Assembly (NCBI GenBank): GCA_017510245.1 | Contig: JAFWNQ010000015.1 | Location: forward strand, 1-41,667 | Direction of reading: 5' to 3' | Length of the DNA: 41,667 bases | From: Clostridia bacterium | GTDB taxonomy: Bacteria; Bacillota; Clostridia; TANB77; CAG-508 | Shown here: in pieces, positions 1 to 7,305 of the stretch | Numbering within the stretch: the stretch's first letter is position 1 | Layout of the letters: each line of letters starts with the position of its first letter | Notes under the pieces: model-generated | The model's database searches: none | What the model was told of the DNA's origin: nothing | What the model saw: the letters and a program-made list of their open reading frames with translations, nothing else | Translations under genes and position numbers: made by a program

Positions 1-2
1 GA

Positions 3-1505
3 GAAATAGTAGTAGACAAAGAAGAAGTAAAAATAGACTTAAGTGAGAGAAGAACAGAAAAGATAGAAATAAAAGTAGAACCAGAGGATGCAAGCAATAA
101 AGAAATAACAGTAGAAAGCAGTAATGGAAATGTAGCAGCAATAGATGGAGAAGGAAAAATAACAGCAAGAGCAAATGGAGAAACAGAATTAACAATTAAA
201 ACATCAAATGGAATCGAGAAAAAGGTAAAAGTAGTAGTAGAAACAAGTGAGACAGGAATAAAGCTAGATAAGAACTATGTGCAATTAGATTTAAGCAATA
301 ACAAACAAAGCATGATAAAAGCAACGGTAGAACCAAGCACAGCAAGTAACAAAGAAATAACATATATGAGTAGCAATGAAGAAATAGCAACAGTAGATAA
401 AGAAGGAAAAATAACAGCAAATGGGAATGGAGAAGCGAATATAATAGCAAGGACAAGCAATGGAAAAGAAGCAGTATGTAAAGTAGAAGTAAAAACAGAA
501 GCAACAGAAATAGAAATGGAAGAAGAAGTAAAAATAGACTTAAGCAAAGAGAAAGAAAAGAAAATAACAGTAGATGTAAAACCAAACAATGCAAAAACAA
601 AAGCAGTAATGATAAGAAGTAATAATGAGGAAGTAGCAACAATAGATGCAAATGGAACAATAAAAGCAAAGAAAAATGGAACTGCAATAATAACAGCAGA
701 AGTAGTAGGGACAGATATAAGCAAAACATGTAAAGTGATAGTCACAACAAGTCCAACTGGATTGAAGTTAAATAAAACAAGTGTAAATTTAGACCTAAGT
801 GGAACAAAAACAACAAAACTTACAACAGAAGTAGAACCAGCAACAGCAAGCAATAAACAAATAGAATGGAGTAGCAGTAATAGCAACGTAATAACGGTAG
901 ATAATGCAGGAAATGTAATAGCTAAAAAGAATGGAACAGCAAATATAATAGCAAAAATAAAGGAAACTAATATAAGCAAAACATGCAAAGTAATAGTCGC
1001 AACAAGTCCAACAGGAATAAAGTTAAGTAAAACTAGTGTAAGCCTAGACATGAGTGGAACCAAAATAGTACAACTAACGGCGACAGTACTACCGGACACA
1101 GCATCAAATAAAACAGTAACATGGAGCAGCAGTAATACAAGCATAGTATCAGTAGATAAAAATGGAAAAGTTACAGCAAAGAAAAATGGAACAGCAACAA
1201 TAACAGTAAAAACAGTTAATGGAAAAGTAAAAAAGTGTACAACCAAGGTCACAACAAGTCCAACAGGAATAAATTTGAACAAAACTAGCATAACAATAGA
1301 TAATGGTAAATCAACAACATTAACAGCAACAGTATTGCCAAGTACAGCATCAAACAAAACAGTAAGCTGGAGTAGCAGTAATACAGGTATAGCAACAGTG
1401 GATAAAAATGGTAAAATAACAGGCAAGAAAGAAGGTACAACTACAATAACTGTAAAAACAAACAATGGTAAGAAAGCAAGTTGCAAGATTACTGTTAAGC
1501 AAGAA
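3..1505 (+). repeat. Six tandem Big_2-encoding units; first 757 nt are a gap-free direct repeat of 3455-4212
   Basis: About 250-bp tandem coding units, each encoding one Ig-like domain. Nucleotides 3 to about 760 correspond to 3455 to about 4212 of the next gene at a constant offset of 3452, checked at three anchors (positions 6, 271 and 744), so no indel separates the copies there. Differences are mostly single substitutions. Beyond this point the two arrays remain homologous but are much more diverged. Confidence 0.85.
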
Positions 1506-2417
1506 GAAATAGTAGCTTCATCAAAACAAATACCAGTTACTCAATCATATATTAACCATTTAAAACAAAAAGTAATATATTATGATTATAAAGAAGATTC
1601 TTTTATGAAGAGTGGTAACCACACAAACTATGTTTGTATGGTTGATGTAGGACAATGTCGATTGACAATATTCAAAAAAATAAATGGAAATTGGGAAGTT
1701 GCAAAAATTGACAATAACAGAAGCTGTATTTGGAATACATATCAAGGTGTTAGAAATTCAACTACACGTGCCGAAATGTCAGGATGGAGAGGACCAAGAT
1801 CTGCTTCATTTAAAACAGCGACAAGGATTATAGACAAACATCCAACAGCAGATGGAAATAAATGGATATCATGCTTTGTAGGTCCTAATCCAAAGTACAA
1901 TTTAGCAGATCCAAGATACGGATATACTCACGTTGCAGCTACTGTACAACGTTTTGAATATGCCCCAAGACTTAAAGATCCAAACAATGTACCATTAAGT
2001 CAGCGCTATTATAGTATGGGATGTACTGTAGTGAATGAAGAAGCAGCATACTATGTTTATAAAAACATTCCAAGCGATAGTACTGTAGTAATATTTGATG
2101 AAAACAATCCATTACCATTGTGGTATGCTTGGGATAATGCATCAAGTGGTTGTTCTTATACTCCAAGAAAAGATGTACCATATAGTATTAGCCTATCACC
2201 AACAAGTACTGAATTAAAAGTAGGACAAACAAAGAATGTAAAGATTACAATTAATCCAGGAAATGCATCGCATAGAGGAATTACTTACAACTCATCTAAT
2301 AACAAAGTTGCAACAGTTGATAAGAATGGTAAGATTACCGCAAAATCAAAAGGAACTACAACAATAACTGCTAGAGTATTAGGGTTGACTGCAAAATGTA
2401 AAGTTGAAGTTAAATAG
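3..2417 (+). CDS. Big_2 repeat surface protein with YkuD-like (L,D-transpeptidase-like) domain, 5' truncated
   Basis: The reading frame is open from the first bases of the window, so the start is missing; the first complete codon is at 3 and the stop is TAG at 2415-2417. Seen: six bacterial Ig-like (Big_2) repeats of about 84 residues (nt 3-1505), recognised by the recurring SSNxxVATVDxxGKITAKxNG core, then a distinct domain (about nt 1510-2190), then a seventh Big_2 (about 2190-2414). The middle domain begins with a VDVGQCRLTIF strand and contains SMGCTVVNEEA followed by a hydrophobic strand, matching the layout of YkuD L,D-transpeptidases, whose core is SHGCxR. The Cys (codon 2022-2024) is kept; the His before Gly and the Arg after Cys are not. 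An upstream candidate His lies in YGYTHVAA. Its first three repeats align without gaps to repeats 2-4 of the next gene, so I infer that the missing 5' end also encoded a signal peptide and dockerin. Probably secreted; catalytic activity uncertain. Confidence 0.75.
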   Translation, partial: EIVVDKEEVKIDLSERRTEKIEIKVEPEDASNKEITVESSNGNVAAIDGEGKITARANGETELTIKTSNGIEKKVKVVVETSETGIKLDKNYVQLDLSNNKQSMIKATVEPSTASNKEITYMSSNEEIATVDKEGKITANGNGEANIIARTSNGKEAVCKVEVKTEATEIEMEEEVKIDLSKEKEKKITVDVKPNNAKTKAVMIRSNNEEVATIDANGTIKAKKNGTAIITAEVVGTDISKTCKVIVTTSPTGLKLNKTSVNLDLSGTKTTKLTTEVEPATASNKQIEWSSSNSNVITVDNAGNVIAKKNGTANIIAKIKETNISKTCKVIVATSPTGIKLSKTSVSLDMSGTKIVQLTATVLPDTASNKTVTWSSSNTSIVSVDKNGKVTAKKNGTATITVKTVNGKVKKCTTKVTTSPTGINLNKTSITIDNGKSTTLTATVLPSTASNKTVSWSSSNTGIATVDKNGKITGKKEGTTTITVKTNNGKKASCKITVKQEEIVASSKQIPVTQSYINHLKQKVIYYDYKEDSFMKSGNHTNYVCMVDVGQCRLTIFKKINGNWEVAKIDNNRSCIWNTYQGVRNSTTRAEMSGWRGPRSASFKTATRIIDKHPTADGNKWISCFVGPNPKYNLADPRYGYTHVAATVQRFEYAPRLKDPNNVPLSQRYYSMGCTVVNEEAAYYVYKNIPSDSTVVIFDENNPLPLWYAWDNASSGCSYTPRKDVPYSISLSPTSTELKVGQTKNVKITINPGNASHRGITYNSSNNKVATVDKNGKITAKSKGTTTITARVLGLTAKCKVEVK

Positions 2418-2444
2418 AATGATATTAGTTTAGAAATTATTATA

Positions 2445-2482
2445 TAAAATGACGGTTCGAATTATAAAGAACCGTCATTTTA
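2445..2482 (+). terminator. Intrinsic terminator after the YkuD-like surface gene
   Basis: A perfect 14-bp stem (2445-2458 with 2469-2482; arm TAAAATGACGGTTC) encloses a 10-nt loop and has A/T-rich outer ends. It begins 28 nt after the stop codon. The T-tract is short, and the A-rich left side suggests it could also act from the other strand. Confidence 0.75.
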
Positions 2483-2584
2483 TGAATCATGGATTTATAA
2501 AAAATGTAATTATATATTGTATTATGATAAGATTAGATTTCTAATTTTATTTATGGATTTTTTATTAAATAATGATTTTTAGTA

Positions 2585-2613
2585 TTGCATAAAAAAGTGT
2601 TGTAGTATAAAAT
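2585..2613 (+). promoter_or_regulatory. Probable promoter of the dockerin/C39 gene
   Basis: TTGCAT (2585-2590), 17-bp spacer, TAAAAT (2608-2613), in the 266-bp gap between the two repeat genes. The leader also holds an 8-bp hairpin (2651-2658 with 2664-2671) whose right arm ends on the first G of the Shine-Dalgarno sequence GGAGGG (2671-2676), so it may modulate translation of the TTG start. Confidence 0.45.
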
Positions 2614-2683
2614 ATTATATGTAAAAAAAGGTTTAATAAAAGCAGAAAAACTTTCTTTATAGAAAAGAAAGGAGGGATATAAA

Positions 2684-5533
2684 TTGAACAGTGAAAGAGT
2701 AAAAAAACTATTATTATTACTTGTAATGTTTATTTTTGTGATAATAGTAGTATCTAAATATACATATGCAACAGATAGTGCTATACTGGGAGATATAAGT
2801 CGCGATGGAAAAGTTGACTCAATAGATTTACTTTATATGTTAAGACATATAGTAACAGAAAATAGTAATGAACATCCGGAATGGTCTTTAAAAGGAGAAA
2901 AATTATTAATAGCAGATGTAACACAAAATGGAGAGGTAAATTCAAGTGATATGCTCACAGTATTGAGATATATAGCTGCAAAGGGCAATCCAAAAGATAT
3001 AGGAAGCAAACACAAAGATTGGCTAATAATAAAAGAAATTGAAATAAATGAAACAGCAGATGCAAAAAATGAAGTATCTATAACGAATACAACGGGAAGT
3101 GATTTAGAAACAAATAGTACAACAGAAATAACAAATGAAACAGCAGAAACAAATAATATAGAAATAGTAAATAATAGTCAAATGGGAGAACAAAAAGCTG
3201 AGGTTAGAGCAATAAAGTTAAATAAATCAGTTATAGACATAGAGAAAGGTAAAACAGAACAAATTATAGCAACAATAGAACCACAAGAATTAAGCAATGA
3301 AAAAATAGAATGGAAAGTAGTAAATACACAAGTAGCAGAAGTAGATGAAAAAGGAAAAATAACAGGTAAGAAAAATGGAGAGACAATATTAATAGCAAGA
3401 ACATCGAATGGAAAAGAAGCAGCAAGTAAAGTAAGAGTAGGAACATATCCAAAGGCAATAGTAATAAATAAAGAAGATGTAAAAATTGATTTGAATGAGA
3501 GAAGAACAGTAAAACTAGAAGTAAGAGTTGAACCAGAAGATGCAAGTAACAAAGAAGTAAAAATTGATAATAGTAACGAAAGAGTAGCTACAATAGATGG
3601 AGAAGGTAAGATAACGGCAAAAGAAAATGGAGAAACTGAGCTAACTTTCAAAACAGCAAATGGAATCAAGAAAAAGCTAAAAGTAAAAGTAGAAACAAGT
3701 GCAACTGGAGTGAAATTAGATAAGAACTATGTACAATTAGATTTAAGTAAGAATAAACAAAGTATAATAAAAGCAACAGTAGAACCAAGCACAGCAACCA
3801 ACAAAGGAATAAAATATACAAGTAGTAATGAGAGAGTAGCAACAGTAGATAAGAACGGAAAGATAACAGCAAAAGGAAATGGAGAAGCAAACATAATAGC
3901 AAGAACATCAAATGGAAAAGAAGCAGTATGTAAAGTAGAAGTACAAACAGTAGCAACAAAGATAAACATGGACAAAAATGTAAGCATAGACCTAAGTAAA
4001 GAAAGAGAAAAGAAAATAGCAGTTGAAGTAGAACCTAAAGATGCCAAAAACAAATCTGTAATGATAAGAAGTAGCAATGAGGAAGTAGCAACAATAGACT
4101 CTAATGGAAAAATAAAAGCAAAGAAAAATGGAACAGCAACAATCACAGCGCAGATAGCAGGAACAGATATAGTAGAAACCTGTAAAGTAACTGTTACAAC
4201 AAGTCCAACGGGATTAAAACTAAGTAAAACAAACGTAAGCTTAGATATGAGTGAAAAAAAGACAGAAAAACTGATTGCAGAAGTTCAGCCAGCCACCTCT
4301 AGTAATAAAAAGGTGAAATGGACAAATGGAAACAGTAATATAGTATATATAAGTGCATCAGGAGAAACAGCAACAGTAACAGCACTGAAAAATGGAGAAG
4401 CAACAATAACGGCAGAAATAGAAGGAACGAAAATAAAAGAACAATTCAAGATAATAGTAAAGACAAGTCCAACCAATATAACATTAAGCAGTTCAAGCTC
4501 AAAGATAGATATGAACAAGGAAAAAACATTACAATTAACAGCAACAGTTGAACCTAGTACAGCGTCAGATAAAACAGTAAGGTGGGTTAGCAGTAATACA
4601 AGCGTGGCAACAGTAGATCAAAATGGAAAAGTAGTAGGAAAAACAACAGGAGAGACAACCATAATAGCTACGACAGTTAATAATAAGAGTGAACTGTGTA
4701 AAATAAAAGTGGATTCAGGACCAACTAGTATTAAACTTGATAAAAAAACAGCAACATTATATCCAAATGCAAATCAAAAAAGTATAAAAATAAATGCGAC
4801 ATTAGAACCAAGTAATACAACAGATAAGACAATAAACTGGAGTAGTAGCAATAGCAAAATAGCAACAGTAGATAATAACGGAAATGTAGTAGGGAAAACT
4901 ACAGGAACAGCATATATAGTAGCAAGAACAACAAACGGAAAAGAAGCAGAATGTAAAATAACTGTAAAGGCAGAAGTATATGGACACACCGGAACAAAAG
5001 TTGATAAGTTGTATTATATTCAGCATGTTAGTAATGGAGCTAAAAACTTTCCAGATGGAGTGCCAATATGTGCACACTCAGCTATGACTTGTTGTATTAA
5101 TATACTAACAGGAGATTATTCACTAACACCAGAAAAGTTCTATCAATCTTGTGTGAAAAAGTATGGAAAATCAAAAATGACTGGAGGCTCAACAGGACCT
5201 TACATTACTAGTATGGCAAGTTCATATGGGCTAAAACAGAGAAGAATCAAATCTGGAAGTTCTGAACTAACAGCAACTGGAGCAAAGAATATTTTAAAAA
5301 AGGGTGGATGCATTTGGCTTGTAAGAGGAAAGAGTCTATTGTTTTATAAACCAAGTGGAAAAGCAAGAACACATCCTAATTATCATTGTATAATGTTTTA
5401 TAAATATGAGAATGGATATTTTTATGCTAAAGATGATGCTCATGATGGTGGCGCTATGTGTAAATATCCAGAGAATTATATGACGAAATTTTTGAGTGCA
5501 GGATCTGGTGAAACAGCAGTTATATATAAATAA
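2684..5533 (+). CDS. Secreted N-terminal dockerin - 7x Big_2 - C39-like cysteine peptidase
   Basis: 949 residues from a TTG start with GGAGGG seven bases upstream. Seen in order: signal peptide (KK then a hydrophobic run, probable cleavage after YTYA near residue 29); a type I dockerin (about 34-100) with two calcium-loop/helix repeats, DISRDGKVDSID then LLYMLRHIV, and DVTQNGEVNSSD then MLTVLRYIA; a Thr/Asn/Glu-rich linker (about 105-174); seven Big_2 domains (about 175-764); and a C-terminal domain (about 765-949) resembling peptidase family C39/papain-like enzymes, with candidate nucleophile Cys796 (VPICAHSAM), His901 (NYHCIMFY) and a following Asp in YAKDDAHDGG. Dockerins bind cohesin domains, and two cohesin-like proteins are encoded just downstream. 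Substrate unknown. The dockerin is N-terminal, while in most cellulosomal enzymes it is C-terminal. Confidence 0.82.
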   Translation: MNSERVKKLLLLLVMFIFVIIVVSKYTYATDSAILGDISRDGKVDSIDLLYMLRHIVTENSNEHPEWSLKGEKLLIADVTQNGEVNSSDMLTVLRYIAAKGNPKDIGSKHKDWLIIKEIEINETADAKNEVSITNTTGSDLETNSTTEITNETAETNNIEIVNNSQMGEQKAEVRAIKLNKSVIDIEKGKTEQIIATIEPQELSNEKIEWKVVNTQVAEVDEKGKITGKKNGETILIARTSNGKEAASKVRVGTYPKAIVINKEDVKIDLNERRTVKLEVRVEPEDASNKEVKIDNSNERVATIDGEGKITAKENGETELTFKTANGIKKKLKVKVETSATGVKLDKNYVQLDLSKNKQSIIKATVEPSTATNKGIKYTSSNERVATVDKNGKITAKGNGEANIIARTSNGKEAVCKVEVQTVATKINMDKNVSIDLSKEREKKIAVEVEPKDAKNKSVMIRSSNEEVATIDSNGKIKAKKNGTATITAQIAGTDIVETCKVTVTTSPTGLKLSKTNVSLDMSEKKTEKLIAEVQPATSSNKKVKWTNGNSNIVYISASGETATVTALKNGEATITAEIEGTKIKEQFKIIVKTSPTNITLSSSSSKIDMNKEKTLQLTATVEPSTASDKTVRWVSSNTSVATVDQNGKVVGKTTGETTIIATTVNNKSELCKIKVDSGPTSIKLDKKTATLYPNANQKSIKINATLEPSNTTDKTINWSSSNSKIATVDNNGNVVGKTTGTAYIVARTTNGKEAECKITVKAEVYGHTGTKVDKLYYIQHVSNGAKNFPDGVPICAHSAMTCCINILTGDYSLTPEKFYQSCVKKYGKSKMTGGSTGPYITSMASSYGLKQRRIKSGSSELTATGAKNILKKGGCIWLVRGKSLLFYKPSGKARTHPNYHCIMFYKYENGYFYAKDDAHDGGAMCKYPENYMTKFLSAGSGETAVIYK
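3206..4975 (+). repeat. Seven tandem Big_2-encoding units
   Basis: Seven consecutive units of about 84 codons, each with the [ST]SNxxVATVDxxG[KN] signature. Units 2-4 (3455-4212) are the gap-free copy of the start of the upstream gene. Unit 5 is the most aberrant: its core reads NIVYISASGETATVTAL instead of VATVDxxGKITA. Confidence 0.85.
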
Positions 5534-5536
5534 TAA

Positions 5537-5581
5537 TTAAAGGAGGACTATTTATAAAAATAGCCTTCTTTAGTTTTTTTT
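5537..5581 (+). terminator. Terminator after the dockerin/C39 gene
   Basis: Imperfect stem: left arm from about 5539 (AAGGAGGACTATTT), right arm AAATAGCCTTCTT ending at about 5571, followed by a T-rich tract to 5581. It starts a few bases after the stop codon. Confidence 0.7.
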
Positions 5582-5639
5582 AGAAAAAATATAATTAAAA
5601 TCTTATAGAAAACTTTGCTAAATCATTGAAGAAATCATT

Positions 5640-5714
5640 TTGTAAAAAAAATGTAAAAAAAATGTAAAAAATTTTTAATAAAAAATTGATTTATTATTAA
5701 AAATATGATATAAA
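5640..5714 (+). promoter_or_regulatory. Promoter with phased A-tracts upstream of the cohesin pair
   Basis: TTGATT (5686-5691), 17-bp spacer, TATAAA (5709-5714). Directly upstream, three copies of a roughly 10-bp unit ATGTAAAAAA (about 5641-5672) put A-tracts in helical phase, as in an UP element or curved DNA. The transcript would begin shortly before the ribosome-binding site AAGGAG (5734-5739). Confidence 0.5.
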
Positions 5715-5746
5715 TAAAAAGAAAATTTTACAAAAGGAGAAATATT

Positions 5747-6412
5747 ATGGGAGATAGAAGAGTCGCTGACAGAAGAGCCCCTGAAAAGGGAGTAATTAAA
5801 ATTGAATTAAAAAAATTTATTGTTTATGCAATAGTAGGAACAATTTTACTTGTTTCTATTATATTAAACATCGTTTTGGGAATACTATATTCTAAGCTAA
5901 AAGCAAAATATAATAATGACTATTCGTTGATAGAGACAGATTCACATGATGTATTTGCCGCTAATAGTTATGACACTAATGAGTCAATTAGCAGCTATTA
6001 TTCTGAAGAAACTCAAACTTGTGATTTAGAATTAGTAGGAAATAAAACTGAACTAAAAAATGGTGAAACTATTACTTTCGAAGTAAAGGCATCAAATATT
6101 GAAGCAGGAAATGGAATAGTAATGTTTGAATCATTATTAGATTATGATTCAAGTATAATTAACTGTGAAATTGAAACCGACGATACAATGGAATGGGACA
6201 AACTTGGATTAGTAGATAAATATGTAACATTAATGAGAAAGGATTTACAACCTAGCTCAGAAAATCAAACAATCGCAAAAATTACAATTAGTGCTAAGGA
6301 GAATGCTACAAAAGGTCAACAAACAATTAAGCTAAAAAATGTTAAATTTACTACTGATAATGATAGCTTTTTTTACTCGGCAGACAAAAGTATAAGTGTT
6401 AATATAAAATAG
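5747..6412 (+). CDS. Membrane-anchored cohesin-like protein
   Basis: 221 residues; AAGGAG seven bases before the ATG. Seen: a short Arg/Asp-rich cytoplasmic N-terminus, one transmembrane helix (about residues 25-50, not obviously cleavable), an acidic Ser/Tyr-rich stalk to about 85, then one beta-rich domain (about 88-221). That domain has the features of a cohesin: a GETITFEVKASNIE strand, an IVMFESLLDYDSSIINC segment (the conserved YDxxxL-type strand), and QTIAKITISAKENATKG near the end. The next gene encodes the same domain with clear sequence similarity. Inferred role: a cell-surface receptor held in the membrane with the cohesin outside, able to bind dockerin proteins such as the one encoded just upstream. 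Other Ig-like or CBM-like folds are possible; the cohesin call rests on pattern recognition. Likely cotranscribed with the following gene (20-bp gap). Confidence 0.62.
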   Translation: MGDRRVADRRAPEKGVIKIELKKFIVYAIVGTILLVSIILNIVLGILYSKLKAKYNNDYSLIETDSHDVFAANSYDTNESISSYYSEETQTCDLELVGNKTELKNGETITFEVKASNIEAGNGIVMFESLLDYDSSIINCEIETDDTMEWDKLGLVDKYVTLMRKDLQPSSENQTIAKITISAKENATKGQQTIKLKNVKFTTDNDSFFYSADKSISVNIK

Positions 6413-6432
6413 AAATACAATTAGGAGGAAAG

Positions 6433-7254
6433 ATGAAAAATCAAGTTAAGATAAGAACCTTATTTTTAGTATTAGTATTTATGATCTTTTCTACAACTAT
6501 ATCATTGGCAGATAATGATTACAGTTGTAATGTTGATTTAGTTAGCAATAAAAATACAATGAATGCAGGAGATTCGGTAATATATGAAGTAAGAGTATCG
6601 AACATTAATGCTGAAACAGGAATTATTATTTTTGAATCTTATATTAGTTATGACGCAGATACTTTTGAATGTGCTGTATATGGTGATGACAATGAAGAAT
6701 GGTCTAAGACTTCATTTATTGAAAATAGACTTACAATGCAAAGAACTAGTTTAGAGCCTAGTACAGCAGACCAAACTGTTGCAAAACTTGTTTTTACAGC
6801 AAAATCTGATGCTAGTGCAGGTAGCAAAAACATACAATTAACAGGTATAAGATTTACTATGGAAGGCGATAAAGCATTTCAAATTGGAGATATAACTACA
6901 ACAATAGAAATTGCTTCATCAAATAGTGGAAACAATAATAATAACAAAAATAATAACAACAATAATAATCAAAATGCGAATATTCCTAACAATGTAAACA
7001 ATGGCGAAACGCAAAACAACAATAGTAATGTGTTAATTAATACACCTACTGTAGTTAATAATTCAAATAACAATGCAAATAATAATTCTAATAATCAAAA
7101 CAGGTATGCAGTTAATCAAAATAAGAATAATGAAAGTGTTACAAACATTCCTCAAACAGGAACAAATGATGTTATTAAAATTGTATTATTGTTTTTGGCA
7201 ATAGTTTTAGCTGTATTCTTTTATGAAAAATACTACAAATGGAAAGGCATATAA
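6433..7254 (+). CDS. Sortase-anchored cohesin-like surface protein (IPQTG signal)
   Basis: 273 residues; AGGAGG lies a few bases before the ATG. Seen: a signal peptide (basic start, hydrophobic core, probable cleavage after SLA at about 26); one cohesin-like domain (about 30-160) with GDSVIYEVRVSNI, IIIFESYISYDADTF and TVAKLVFTAKSDASAG, paralogous to the upstream protein; a very Asn-rich linker (about 163-232); and a C-terminal cell-wall sorting signal, IPQTG at 239-243, then a hydrophobic helix and a KYYKWKG tail. IPQTG is a variant of the LPXTG motif cleaved by sortase. Inferred: the protein is covalently attached to peptidoglycan and displays one cohesin. No sortase gene is in the window. 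The gap to aspS is 51 bp, so read-through into aspS-trxA is plausible. Confidence 0.68.
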   Translation: MKNQVKIRTLFLVLVFMIFSTTISLADNDYSCNVDLVSNKNTMNAGDSVIYEVRVSNINAETGIIIFESYISYDADTFECAVYGDDNEEWSKTSFIENRLTMQRTSLEPSTADQTVAKLVFTAKSDASAGSKNIQLTGIRFTMEGDKAFQIGDITTTIEIASSNSGNNNNNKNNNNNNNQNANIPNNVNNGETQNNNSNVLINTPTVVNNSNNNANNNSNNQNRYAVNQNKNNESVTNIPQTGTNDVIKIVLLFLAIVLAVFFYEKYYKWKGI

Positions 7255-7305
7255 TGAACTTATAGATAATAATAAAATAGGTAATAGCAAAAAGAGGTTT
7301 TTAAC

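Noticed and set aside
275..1486. Long minus-strand frames opposite the Big_2 arrays (also at 3178-4146)
   Set aside because: Their Leu/Val/Ser-rich sequence is the mirror of the repetitive Thr/Lys/Glu coding on the plus strand; no ribosome-binding site or independent motif.
3206..4975. Tandem repeats considered as a CRISPR or satellite array
   Set aside because: The units are about 250 bp, in frame, and encode Ig-like domains; no short direct repeats with unique spacers.
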